A stretch of DNA of 64,000 bases from positions 43,254,296-43,318,295 of the forward strand of contig NC_037590.1 of assembly GCF_003073045.1 (NCBI RefSeq), read 5' to 3'. The translations under genes and the position numbers were made by a program. Under the pieces are notes generated by a model that was not told the origin of the DNA, did no database searches, and saw only the letters and a program-made list of their open reading frames with translations. The DNA comes from Pomacea canaliculata. Taxonomy: Eukaryota > Mollusca > Gastropoda > Architaenioglossa > Ampullariidae. Position 1 is the first letter of the stretch. Every line of letters starts with the position of its first letter. Shown here one piece after another: positions 25,815 to 37,750 of this stretch.

Positions 25815-26989
25815 CATGTAAGCTCAGATGCCAGCACAACATGGACAACAATCCCTGATTCGACCTGGTTGTCGCCGACTGACAGACATTCTATGGTTTG
25901 CTGGTGCAGAGTTAATTATTCATTTAGGATGTTTATGGAGAAAGCAGGTGGCTGATGTCTGTCTGTGCAGCGATGGGATACCTGGGAGCCAACATGCGTT
26001 TCGCTTGTAAAGTTGTGTGAGTTGCTAAAGGACATTTTTTTTCACTAAGGTTCCCACAATAGAGATGTTATATATTTCACACATTAATTTTATTCATTTA
26101 CCCTTGAATGGGACAATTTCCTCTCAAAGAGCTTAAATAAATGTACATAGAGCTTGACTAAAAGTAAATGTTAAGTGCTTTCTGATAAAATAAATCAGAT
26201 TCAGAACATATCACAGTGTTATCAACACAGAAGTAGAAACATCTGAAACAGGCTTTGTACATCATCATTAACTGTTTAGATAGAAGTAGCTTTGCACAAT
26301 ACAGCTTCATACCATGGATGTTTTAAATAAGACATTGGATCATTTAAAAACAAAGAAAAGAGAAACGGTAAAGATTTTCCCTTGTTATCTATTGTAAAGT
26401 ACCCTGAACTACATTTGCTTACTCTGGCACAAGACTTTGCATATTTTTCACTGGTTAAAAAAATATCCATTAACATCTACTTGAAACATTATTTCCCAAA
26501 TAAAAGATCTTTCAATTTTATCAAAGGCTGTTTCGTATTCACTAAATTGACATTTTTGTGCTCCTGACAAAGTTTATTGTAGCTGTCTAGACACAATGAT
26601 AACTCTATATTTAGACAAGATGTAAGCAGTTTACCAAAGCAACTAAGAATAGTTTTTTGTTATTTAGTTAGCTGAGTCACTGGTAGAGCTTAAGTTTAGG
26701 AAGTGTTTCACTACTGCACCATTCTGGAACCTCTCTAGTTCGTCTACTCGTCCTTTCAGCGCTATAAACTCTGTGTTTTGATTGAAAGGATTAAATCTTC
26801 TCTGTGTGTGTGTTATTATTTAGTTGAATTCCTGTGTGTGTATCACTCAGTGGTGTCGAGACAGTGCCAAGCATGCAGTATGTGAGGAATGTCTTGTCAC
26901 TCTGCCCAGTGCGTGATGTTCTCGGTCTGTTCGTCTGTTGACACCTCAAAGACCTGTTGACACATGCACGGCAAGCACTAGGTCCTCTT

Positions 26990-27036
26990 GTGCTTGGTGT
27001 GTTTGTGTATGTGTGTGTTTGTGTGTGTGTGTGCTT

Positions 27037-27087
<51 letters not shown>

Positions 27088-27150
27088 CTTGTGTATGTGT
27101 GTGTGTGTGTGCTTGTGTATGTGTGTTTGTGTATGTGTGTGTGTGCGTGG
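26990..27150. repeat. (GT)n microsatellite
   Basis: Long imperfect gt tract with tgtttgtg and tgtatgtg interruptions. It creates open frames in several frames and both strands (Val/Cys or Thr/His repeats) that are not genes. Confidence 0.95.
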
Positions 27151-28074
27151 AAAGTGTGTGTCTACAATACATTGAAGCCGTTATTTCATCACTCTTCCCA
27201 TTGCCAGATGTGAAGTCTACTAAGTAGTTTCAAATATCTTCTTTCCACGGCTGCTTTGGGCTGAATATCTTGTAACAGAGTTGTTTCAAAGACCAAGGTT
27301 TGGCTATTGTTCTCTCTGTGTGTTTGATGCAAAGGTGAGTTCTTGCATGGGACATTCGTATGCTCTATACTGGATGAAGGGGGTATTCAATGTTGTTTGT
27401 GAATGTGATGGCCGCTTACAGTGCTTTATACTTAATTTCTATTCAGAATGTTTTAGTATTACAGGACTTCTCCTGTTTACATTGATTTAGTACATGGTAA
27501 AGCGACTTGGCAGGTCGTCTGTTATCTAAAAGAATAGAAATAGCAATTAAGAGAATTCGGCAAGATGAGTTATCTACACCTAAGACAACGCAGCACACCT
27601 TACCTGAACCCTTTCCATCCTAGATCCTTTTATCTCCCTCTGTAAATTCCCAAGTCCCCATCCCCTCACTAGGTAAAATCATAATTAAGTGAAAGAATTT
27701 TTTTCTTTTTAAACACAACAACAAAAACGACAACAATAACAACAACAAAAAAGATGCAAGTGCATTGCTTGTAACACAGAAAAGTATGTGGATGTGCATA
27801 AAATACCAATCACTTCAGAAAGTTCATTGTGATTTGTTAATAGTGAAGACTGTTTCTTTGTCGACTAGTTTATTGAGAGTGAAGCTGGTACTATAGCCCA
27901 ATTCTGTGTGATACAACCTTAACTGACTCAGACACGAGGGGGAGACAACATGTCGCCATGTTTGATGAAGAGTGAGACGACTAATGTCCTTGTCCTGAAA
28001 TCGCTCACATACATTACTAGCTTATATTAAGAAGGGCTACCAAACCAAAATTATACCATCATGATTTCCTGTTT

Positions 28075-28545
28075 CTAGGCGTCCTACCACTACCAACCAG
28101 ATTAAAATTTAACAAAAGTATATTTATCTTTAAAATACTAACAAGTAAAATGCTTTTTACTATATTTTCTATCAACAAAAGAAGAGGGTCTCTTAAGCTC
28201 AATATTCCCTTACCGAGAATTGAGATGTTCAAGACAAGCCTGAAATATTCTGGCAGTGTTCTTTGGAACAACCTTCCCACAGATCTCCAAAAAAATGGCA
28301 TCCAGTCTCTACAGTTTCACAGGGGGACTCCTACAATACCTACAATACCTACAACACTTATAATACCTACAAACGCCTACAACACTTACAATACCTACAA
28401 TACTAACATCACTTACAATACCTACAACACCTACAACACCTTTTTAAAACCCTTTGATTCCCTACAGAGGCTTTCTACCCAGCTGAATGTCTGTTACTCT
28501 CACAGACAAAGCTGACATTTACCCCATGTGGCAAGTTCTCTAGCC
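28075..28545 (+). mobile_element. LINE 3' end (CR1/L2/Jockey-like RT C-terminus)
   Basis: Reading from about 28078, the frame gives GVLPLPTRLKFNKS, then KRRGSLKLNIPLPR, then YSGSVLWNNLPTDLQ and a terminal LNVCYSHRQS. The order LPLPTRLKF, then a short basic/RIEMFKTS stretch, then LWNNLP is the usual C-terminus of reverse transcriptases of CR1/L2/Jockey-type LINEs. Only the last 145 or so codons are present, as expected of a 5'-truncated copy. A 9-bp minisatellite interrupts the coding end at 28330-28440 without closing the frame. An A-run follows at about 28546. Clade is uncertain. Confidence 0.7.
28330..28440. repeat. 9-bp minisatellite (ACCTACAAY)n inside the LINE end
   Basis: About twelve imperfect units of acctacaat/acctacaac/acttacaat. 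Being 9 bp long it keeps the LINE frame open as Tyr-Asn-Thr repeats, so it probably expanded after insertion. Confidence 0.9.
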
Positions 28546-28718
28546 AAAAAAAAAAAAGTAACCCTATCAACCACCATGTTTGTACACACAATAATTTCTG
28601 TTTTTATTGCTTGTCTACGGGAGGTCAATAGGTCATTGATACAGCTCACTCAGTTCAATATCAGAATAAAAATGTGGTAATTTCTGATGCCTGTCAATGT
28701 TATGTTCCAGGCTCCACA

Positions 28719-30975
28719 ATGGATATCACAGAGCTGATCGTGTTGGTGACATTGACTTTAGCTTCACCAGCTGATAGTAAACACCATTCAGGTCGGCAAA
28801 CAAACAACAACAACGAAAACAAAATCAAATTTAATGAGACCAGAATGAAGATAATGTTATTAGCCGCTCAACAGAACCTTTTTCACATGAATGTCGATAC
28901 AAAATGTGTAATTTAGGAACTAGACATTCTAGAAAATCAAAAGACAGCTACATATTTGATTTGATTGAAAGACCTTTGCCATGGCCTGACCATGGTATTG
29001 TCTACGTGTCTTGCTTCTAAGTGTTTGACATGTGCATTTGTCCAAATTAAGGAACATTTTATTTTCTTGCATAGCCTTTCTTAGCAAAGCCATCTGTGTG
29101 TGTGTTTGAGAAAGAGAAACCTATGTATGTAAGTAGTAAGTATTCTAAACAAGATTATGTAGCATTTATCTTACAGGCTCAAGAGAACCGCTTCCTACCC
29201 TGTCGACTTTACAAGATGCTTTACATGCCCTCAAGATGAAGACTGAGGCCTTGGAAGAAAAGCTTGGTAAGAGGAGTGAAACAAGATGTGTTTACACTTC
29301 ACTTCATGTCCGCTCTTGCTTGATATTCTTCACTTAATGCACCACAAAGATGAGAGACTTTTGTAAGGCTGGTCAAAGTGCACCTTGTATTGAAGAGCAT
29401 AGAAAAAAGCGTCCGCACAGCTCGTGAACACACTTCATCCCCTCCTTCCCTTGACAACATTAGAAACATTCTGTAAGGTAGCAAAACTCATTCAGTCAAA
29501 GAGAAATACAAATAGATAAATTTTGTAAATTAGAAGAATTATATGTATATTTCAGGTGACATAGAATCGGTTGTTCGTACACTTCAGGCATTCATCAAGA
29601 CCATGGAATCAAATACTGGTAAGAAAAGGGAAACATGCTTATTTTACGACTGATTGGTTGTATGCAAGTAAATAAAGTCTTTAAATATACATGTATCTAC
29701 TCAAGTATGGCTGCTACTTTTATTTACCTTCAATGTAAGCAATATTAAAAATATTGCTTTCTTATTAGTGTTTGTTTTTAGCGACAACAAAATAAGATGA
29801 CAAGTATAGACCTTTGAGGTAAACGTGCTTGGGAGAAATATTCTTTATGGACACGTTTGTATATTTGAAATATTGTGTGTGTGTGTGTCCATGAAAGTCT
29901 CTCACACATAGTAAGACACTTTTGTGTAAACATAGACGACTACTAATGACCTTCATCTATTTCAGGTGACATGGTTCCCCACGAGACTTTTGATGCTCTA
30001 GAGATGATTATTCAGTATTACAAGGAAAATTTGAAGGGTAAGTCAAATAAAACTGTTTGTTGGAAGGTTCTGTGTCTGTATGTATTTTAATATTTTTACG
30101 TGTTCATCTTCAGATATATGTGCATGTGTGCTATATAAATATAAGTGTGTGTGTGTGTGCGTGTTGATGTGTTTCACTTGCTGTACAGTGTCTGTATAAA
30201 AGTTTGATAAGTAATAACTATGAGACGAATAAGTATTCACAACACGTAGAGGAAATCTTGCATAGAATGTTCTTTCTGACTAGTAAACTGTAAAGAAATG
30301 CTAATGCATGCGAGCGCGCGCGCACACACACACACACAGTCGCTTGTTTAAAATTCCCGAAACCTTGAAAATTTCCATGGTTTGATTTTGTGAAGTGCAT
30401 ATTGCAAATGCATGTGTATAATTGTTATCGTATATACATGGTGTACAACTGTTTTCGTTTAGACATAATGTACAATAAAGATTGGTGTCGAGTGTTGTCA
30501 TGTATACAGTAATGATTAACGCGATTATGGAAAAAATATTCAGTTTTTAACCAGCTTTTTTCCTTTTGCAGGTAAAGACGTTTCTTTTCGTGCTACATTT
30601 AAAAAAGAAGTAACTTTGATCGAAGAAGGGATAATAAAGTTTGACCATGTAGTAACAAACGAAGGCGATGCCTACAATGCTTCCTCCGGTATCTTCACGG
30701 CGCCTGTCGCGGCCGACTACATCTTCGGGGCTCAGATCATCACGCCCTTTCCGTCATCCCCACTACACTTAGAATTGAATGTTCTGGGTAAAAATTGGCA
30801 TAGAATATTTAAACCAGGAACAGACCATGAAGTTAAATTTTTATTTTTCCAAAACATACCTCTAGCGGCCGGAGACACGTCGTTTGTTATGAACAAAGGC
30901 CCACAGAACATTTCTGCAACGCCAGAAAGCTTTTTCATCGGCGGGATTGCAACACAAATTCAACATTCCAAATGA
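28719..30975 (+). CDS. Secreted C1q-domain protein, five exons
   Basis: Exons: 28719-28791, 29177-29266, 29556-29618, 29966-30037, 30572-30975. All four introns are phase 1 and the total, 702 nt, divides evenly to give 233 residues. Exon 1 encodes a signal peptide (MDITELIVLVTLTLASPADS). Exons 2-4 encode short helical stem pieces of 30, 21 and 24 codons. Exon 5 encodes a C1q/TNF-like domain: VSFRATF, KFDHVVTNEGDAYNASSGIF, TAPVAADYIFGAQI, AGDTSFVM and the closing ESFFIGG. There is no collagen region, so this is a C1q-like, not a classical C1q, protein. Such proteins are numerous in molluscs and serve as secreted pattern-recognition lectins; ligand unknown. Acceptors are good (ttcag, ttgcag). 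The donor of exon 1, GTCGGC, is weak. A tatgttccag acceptor just before the ATG hints at an untranslated first exon upstream. Confidence 0.85.
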
Positions 30976-32750
30976 AAAAAAAGATGCTAGATATTTCTAT
31001 GTTCTCGCCCTAAACATTTGACTTTTTTCTTCTTTCTTTCTTTCTAAAACTAAGGGGCCTGAGATTGTATAGCTCTAGTGAAACTCAAGGGGGTTGTCTC
31101 TTCTTGTTGGCTCGAAGGGAGCGCACTCTGTCTTCTTCTCGCCCAGTGATGTTCGTCCTCCTTCGTGTGTCCCATGGCTGTGTGTTTGTTGTTGGGCCGC
31201 AGCCAACCTTCTGACCTGGTCTTTGCTTACCTGCGCCATGTCGTGTCCACTGACACACCATCTTGCCCTCTAACGGTCTCTGGAAGCTTGGTCACCGTGC
31301 CTCCACCTCTCCAGACTATTTCTCCGGAACATGCACTTCCTTCATATCGAGCTGTTTCACACTGATATGCAAATGAAGGTCGTATCTCTCCTGGCGAACA
31401 AACAAAACTCGTCTTATGATGGTCACTGTTTACAGCAAAGGTACATAACCGACAATTTAAAAACATTAATTAACTTGAAGGAGTTGTCGTTTTGCAAAGG
31501 CAGTGCAAAATTTAACTTAAAGTTTACAGATTACACTTTCCCTTACTTTTACATGTAAAAACTAATAAGACATGTAGGAATGAAAAGACGATGTTGAGAT
31601 ATAGTAAGATGGCATAGCAATCAACTAAAAATTAGTCCTGAGTAGATTTATAAATATTTTAAGACCTATCATCAATGTGAAGGTGACGAATACTCGTTTT
31701 TTTAAAAAAAAATACTTATTGAGTGCCAGAACATTCATTGATCTTAGCCCTTGTAGTACGATTTTAACCTTTGCTGCAACTGATTGAATGGCTGGTTGGT
31801 TGTATTTCCCTCTGGAGCAGTGGAGTAAGCTTCGGTTTTCCACCACAAGAATCCAACAAGAGTAATTATTATAATGATGCCGGTAGCACCCAAGTGCTCT
31901 TTCAGTAACAGGGACTAAGCATCGGAGGCGAGCTGTCCCATATGATTTTGTGTTGTCACATGACACAGCTCAATAGTGTTTGTCGAGTGTATTTCGGATC
32001 TTTAGCGAGTGCACAAGTGATTTGTTGTCCTAGTCTGCCATGTTTTAAGATGGCTAAGACCAGAATGTGTTTCAAATAATGTCCAAGCACCGTATCCTGT
32101 GTTCAGCTATAATGTGTAAACAAATACTACGACAGTTCTTCTTTCCTCCCTTTTTGAAATTTAAAAAGTATATTTTGACAGCTCTTATTTTTTTATTGAG
32201 ATGTAAACAATCTTTGTCCTGTTTGTCAATTCCTTCTCTGTAATGAATGTATACTTATTTTATTTTCTTTAAAAATAAAGGCGAACAGGTAATATCTTTT
32301 GGACTTGTTTTACCTATATTATTGTGAAGATGATATTCTATCAACTGTTATTTATTACTGCACCGTAAAATTGAAACTATTTAAATATTTTTAAAATACA
32401 AAACGTTATAAAGTTGCCCTACTTCTTAAATTGTCAACAGTTTTAATGTCTTTGGCCAGCAAACTAGAATCTTTAATTTCGTATTCAATAGACTACATAC
32501 AGGCTCACAATACACATACTGCTGGTCTCAATTTTAACATTTCTGTCAGACATCATTGCTCGCGAGGATATCACTTTCCAATCCTCCTTCTCCATGTTGA
32601 CACAGCCTTCCGACACTGGCGACACCAACCGTTACTATGGTGACTACAGACACCGACAGCAGCCTCCAACACTGACAGCAACACAGTCTACTTGCACCGA
32701 CTGACCTCATATCTCACAATAACACACAGGCATCTGTACATGTCGGTCCT
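30976..32750. other. 3' flank of the five-exon C1q gene
   Basis: AT-rich region after the stop, with no supported gene. An AATAAA occurs near 32275, far from the stop, so the real 3' end is unclear. Confidence 0.35.
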
Positions 32751-32789
32751 TAATTCAAATACCTGGCCGCATTCATAGCAACATTCTAA

Positions 32790-33075
32790 CAGGGCGTCAC
32801 TGCTTGGCCGATTAGGTAGTCACTCGTTCAGGCGCCATTTGGAGGCCGTGGGTTCAAACAAGTACAGTATGCCTGGCAACTTTCCGCAGGATGTTGAATG
32901 AAAGACACGTGTGTGTGTGTGGACCCGGTCAATATAAATCGCAGTTCCTTGACCGATAAGTCCAGTTATATTTTACATGGCCGGCCTGCTGACACACCGA
33001 TACATGTCAAGCTCGGCGATATTTCGGAGGGACATTCTGTCAGCTATAGTTTCCACTCATTGGTTGCTTTTGTGA
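32790..33075 (+). mobile_element. tRNA-derived SINE-like repeat
   Basis: 'tggccgattaggtagtcact' resembles a degraded A-box region, and 'ccgtgggttcaaacaag' at about 32858 a B box, in the usual spacing for a tRNA-derived head. The body has no coding potential. Ends cannot be fixed from one copy. Confidence 0.4.
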
Positions 33076-33095
33076 AGACGATAGTTTATGAAGAC

Positions 33096-33320
33096 TAAGG
33101 TGACCAGACGTTTCGGGGGCGAAAGCGGGACACGTGCCGATGATGGTGTCGTCACCGTCAAAGATCGCCGAAAAAAGTGATTTTTAAAGACAACCGGGCC
33201 ATTTGATGGACTTGCCAGAAAGCCAGAAAGCGGGACATTGGGCTTCCCGCCCGATGAGCAGGCGGGACACGAGGTCAAAAGCGGGACTGTCCCGCCTAAA
33301 GCGGAAGTCTGGTCACCTTA
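33096..33320. mobile_element. 225-bp hAT-like MITE
   Basis: Begins TAAGGTGACCAGAC and ends GTCTGGTCACCTTA, perfect 14-bp inverted repeats. Flanks are atgaagac (33088-33095) and gtgaagac (33321-33328), an 8-bp duplication with one mismatch, as for hAT elements. The inside is rich in 'gcgggac' and 'gtcccgc' motifs near both ends. Too short to code for a transposase. Confidence 0.85.
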
Positions 33321-33812
33321 GTGAAGACAATAGTTTGTCGAACGGCTGGACTGCGCCCTGGAAGTAAAAACAAATGACTACCACGGTGTTAAACAAAATG
33401 AAATGGTGCTGTAGACTAAAGAATATAAATATAACATATATATAAAACCCTGTGGTCACCATTTTCCCACCGAACCAAAGAGAAATGTGTCCTTGGGCAC
33501 AAAACGTTAATCAAATTAAAAGAAGGCCAAGAGAAATACACAACCACGGGACTGCAAAGCTGCTTAATTAAACTGCACGCATTTTTAAATATTTGAGTCT
33601 ATTCTCCAGGAACCCCTTGTATTGAAATTATTCATGTAAATAAATAAAGGACGATAAGCAGGACTCCGCTGACAAGGGAGACCACTCAAGGGAGATCACT
33701 CGCGCCCTTGTCTCGAAGCTGAGAAGAAATGGAAATGCGGAAGCAGTGACAGGAACTTTTCGGAACATCTGTTGTTTCAAGTGACAAAAGAAGAGAGTAT
33801 CACGGCATCATC

Positions 33813-36800
33813 ATGGTCCACCGATGGGATCTGCGACATCGAATTTTTAAGTTAGGATGCAAAGGAATATTGGTGTCTGCTGTGGTTTTTATCGCTGGCT
33901 TCGCAGCCCCAGCGTGGCGAAATGACAGGGGCTTATGGATGATATGCGAAAGCAAGTGCATATCTTTGTCTGAAGCAGGGATAGGATACATAGGTGAGTT
34001 TGCAGAGATTGTCATTGCAGCATCTTGGTCATACCTGTGCGTTACCTATTTATTTTCTTCACTACACCATTTTATTTTCACTTTTGCGATATTGGCAGTA
34101 ATGGCCAGATTTCAATAAAGAGTTAGAGTTTATTTTCACTTTAACATTGTTTGGTTTTGATTTTATATGTAGTATTCACGCCATCTCTTCATAAAACGTG
34201 TGTACAATATTTGGGTCATCTTCAGATTGTTGGTACACAAATTATACAGTTAGTGATGTCTGTGAAAAGACACAGAATGCATTGATAAAACAATAACATG
34301 TCAAATGCTTGAGTAAATCACCATGAAAAACATAGGATAGCCAAATAAAATAAAGATAAAGCAAACTCATTTCATTATTGCATTTCCTGGCATTTGATCA
34401 GCGTTAATGGCTTACATAACTTCTAGTTGGACATTTGTTTTGTAATGTTTCCTTTGGCTAGTTTTAATTACACAAGTTTGAATTATAAATATTTCATGTG
34501 TTGTCTTGTAAATAACTTAAAGATAAAGGAATTCCAGCAGATTTTCTATGCTTTTCAAAATTTTGTTTGTTTACTACAGCAAAATCTTAAATGTAACACC
34601 ATTTGAGTAACAGATTCCTCAAATCTTGAGATACATTTTATTACTGTTTACAGATAATTTTCAGAATAAAATGATCATTTACTGGTGAACATCTGCTAAA
34701 GTTGAACATGAACTGACATTTTTGAGATAAAATTTTGTGTTCTTTGGATTACTTTTGCAATGATTTCATGCATTTGTACTCTTTTTGTTCAATATATGAA
34801 TATACATAGTCGAAAAACAATATGTAATTGGTGTTTGAGCAAGAATCTCTGAACTGCAAATAATTAAATATTGAAATATTAGATTATGTCATTTTGTTTC
34901 ACAAAGTCACAAACATTTGTTTGTAGCAATTTTCTTCTTCCACAAGTTAAAAAAAAGTGTTTATGATGACATTTCAGGAAGGGGGAAAATATTAACTCTT
35001 GGAAAGTTTAAGTTATTAAATCTAAATAATGATATAGGGTGGTCATTGCACTATGTAGCAATGAATTGTTTAAAATAGGCATATTTTCTGTAGATCAGAG
35101 GCCTTAGGTTTGTGTTTTCTTTTTTCTCTTTCTCCCCCTTTTTCATATGTTGAAACTATACCTTTTGTTATTTAAGTAATGTGGGAAATTGGACATTTGT
35201 GATGTAGGGGCAGTTAAACACACAAAAGGTGCCCTGTATTACATGCCTCATTTTACTAATAAGGAATGTTGCCTATAAGAGCATTAATTAGGATAATGTC
35301 TCTGTTTTAGGTGCGCACTATCATTCCAGTACTATTAAAAGTTGTGATTAAAATTAAGATATGTGAATGAATATAGTGTGAAAATGCTTAAATGTGTAAA
35401 AACACTTTCCACTTCAACCTACTCTTAAAGCAGACTTTATGTGTAAGATATATTGTGTACACAAAAATGTAGGATCTGGTTATAACAAAATTGTTATAAT
35501 AACTCAAAGAGTGAACAAGGAAGTGGAAGGTGTGAGGGAAGTGTGTATGCATATGCAGACAAAAGAGAGATAGTGAGAGATGAGTATGACTCATTGAAAA
35601 CTTGTCCTTTTGTTGTTCCAGCTTGGTTCGATGCTATGCGGGCCTTGGAATGTTTAGCACTGTGTGCCTACATTTTCTGCATAGCTTTTGAGGTGTATGA
35701 AGACTTCATCTCAAAGAATGCTCGTATTGAAAGTAGGAAAGTTGAGCTTCTTGCTGCCAGTGCTGGTAATGTTAAAGATTTCCTTTTGTTTGAACAATCA
35801 TTATATCACTTTTGCATTGACAGTTTTCTTCTTGTCTGAGCTACCTTTGTGCTTTTGAATTTCTGTATGTAAACTAATTGACACTTATTAGTTAATTTAG
35901 TTTAGTCCTTGTTACTCCTCAAGGACCATCGGGCCGCAACAGCACCTTGCCAGCGGACCCGGTTTTGGGCAGCCCCCTTTATTTGTTGCCATGACGTCCT
36001 TTGCGTTGCTTTTTACTATTCTTTTCCAAGTCGCTTTGGTCACCAACTCTCCTCTTCCCCTGAAGATTCCAGTCAAGTGCCTGCTTAGAGATGGGGTTAG
36101 CTGGTTTGTGCAGGGTGTGTCCTATCCAGCCCCATTTGCGCTTTTTGGTGTCTTGGCTACTGGGCTAGTGGCATTCTGGTTGGTTCCACAGCCTTCTGTT
36201 GGAGATCTTTTCAGGCCATCATACTACCAGAATAGGTGTAGGCATGGGTTGGTATAGGTCTGCAGCCTGTTGTTGATGGTATTTGTCACTCTCCAGGTTT
36301 CAGAACCATTCAGTAGAACAGCTTTCACATTGGTGTTGAAGATGCGGATCTTACTGCAGAAGGATAATGCTTGGGAGTTCCAGATGGTGCCTTGAATTTG
36401 TTAATTAGTTGCTGGGAATGTTAGGTGTGTGAGAGGGAAATTGTTTCAACATGTAAATGTATATTCATTATCTAGTACAAGCACTATCTTGAATTGCCCT
36501 TGTGGACAAATAAAGCTGCATTGTGTAATTAACATTAATTATACCATGAAAATGCTTTTTTATCCTGCATTATGATATTTAGCTTATATTTCTTTAATAG
36601 GAAACCTGAAGGATAACTTAGTGCATTGTATCTGTTTTTGTAATGCAGAGATTTCCAGTCATGATCATTTATTTTGTCAAGCATAAATGACTGTTTTGGT
36701 GGCTCTGTAGCTTGGTGGTTAGTAAACTTGACTGAAAAAGAAGGCTGGTGGTTCAAGATCCATTTGGATCAGTGACTTCAGAATACCCCCTCGTGTCCCC

Positions 36801-37750
36801 CAATCCAGTTCTGCCCACACATCAGTAGCCTGGCTTAAACGGATATCTTATTATCAGGGGAAGTAAATTAGCACTTTTTCCTTTAAATTAACCATCGACC
36901 AGTTAAAGATGTGGGTTAATATTTTGTCTTGTGCGCCTTGTTTACAGTTACAGCATGCAATGATATATTTTTGACAGGTATTCTTGGACTCGTGGGAATC
37001 ATTGTCTATTCAGCATTTACTCCTGTAACTTCTGGATCAAGTAGCAACTTGCTATTTCCCCCAGTGTACCTCAACTGGGGCTTTGGATTGGTCACTGCTG
37101 CCTCAGTGCTGGCCATCTTGTTTTCGATGGCGATTGCATATGGACGTACCAAAGCACTCCAGGATTTGGCCTCTGCAGCCGCTGCTGTCAATGTTTCTGC
37201 AGCTGCTCTCGATCCGGATATTATTGCTGTGATGTGCAGTGGAATGGCTGGGAGACCTACAGGTGAAGGCCTTCCTCCAACAATGCACTTCACAACCATG
37301 CTGCAGCCTCCACCATACAGTCTGTGCACTCAAGGACCTGGCAGCATTGAACAGCCACCTGCTTACTCTGAGCTGGAGCAGGCATTCAAAGGTCAAAGTT
37401 CAACTCCTGTAGATGTCAAGCCTCCCCCCTACGTACCCCCACAGCCTGCCCTTTCCTTACCACCATTACAGGAGGGTACTGTAGTGCCAGTAACAGAAGC
37501 CCCAGGACTGGCACCCAGACCCAGTCCACCTCCATATCACAGTTCAGAAAATCGGCCAGCCGAGACCAGCTGTTCCATGCAGATGCGTCCTGCAGGATTT
37601 GCCTCGGACTCCACCAGGTCAGCCTCCTCTGAAGGTCAGAGGTCAACAACACAACGTGGGCCAGTGTATTACATCATGAAACAGGGTCAGTTGATCCCAG
37701 TATTCATGGACAGTGAGTCAGCTGATCCTGGGAACCAGGCACCCCATTAG
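33813..37750 (+). CDS. Claudin-like four-pass membrane protein with PPxY tail
   Basis: Three exons: 33813-33993, 35622-35765, 36978-37750, both introns phase 1, giving 365 residues. Exon 1 has the first membrane segment (GILVSAVVFIAGFAAPAW) and the claudin-type signature W-GLW-C-C (RGLWMICESKC). Exon 2 carries TM2 and the start of TM3; exon 3 completes TM3, has TM4 (NWGFGLVTAASVLAILF) and a long proline-rich cytoplasmic tail. The tail holds four PPxY motifs (tyrosines near residues 222, 238, 260 and 295), which bind WW domains such as those of Nedd4-type ubiquitin ligases. This suggests regulated turnover or adaptor recruitment at a junction or epithelial membrane. Donors are gtgagt and gtaatg; acceptors ttccag and gacag. 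It shares its exon plan with the three minus-strand genes at 51.7-60.7 kb. Full claudin function is inference. Confidence 0.82.
35900..36420 (-). mobile_element. LINE 3' end in intron, antisense
   Basis: On the minus strand the sequence reads WNSQALSFC, then KIRIFNTNVKAVLLNGSETW, RVTNTINNRLQTYTN, further on RKWGWIGHTLHKPAN and ALDWNLQGKRRVGDQ. This is the well-known C-terminal end of one LINE type common in invertebrates (RIFN-NVK-VLL-G-ETW ... GHTLRKP ... W-PQGKR). The copy is 5'-truncated and carries several stops and frame changes, so it is old. It lies in the second intron of the PPxY claudin-like gene, opposite in direction. The plus-strand open frame here (35991-36257) is a shadow of it. 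Confidence 0.8.
36698..36870 (+). mobile_element. tRNA-derived SINE in intron
   Basis: Starts ggtggctctgtagcttggtg (A-box region), with the B box ggttcaagatcc about 45 bp further on. A non-tRNA body follows to about 36870. Lies in the second intron of the PPxY claudin-like gene, about 110 bp before its last exon. Confidence 0.65.

Larger units (their letters stand above)
24085..28074. other. Intergenic region between HtrL-like copy 2 and the C1q gene
   Basis: AT-rich, with no supported gene apart from a speculative orphan exon at 25713-25814. No good polyadenylation signal close to the stop at 24084; the first AATAAA I see is near 25735. A (GT)n tract lies at 26990-27150. Confidence 0.4.

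Noticed and set aside
26938-27227. Cys/Val-rich and Thr/His-rich ORFs on both strands
   Set aside because: Products of the (GT)n microsatellite; no real protein.
35991-36257. Hydrophobic 88-residue plus-strand ORF
   Set aside because: It is the complement of a LINE C-terminus on the minus strand, inside an intron.
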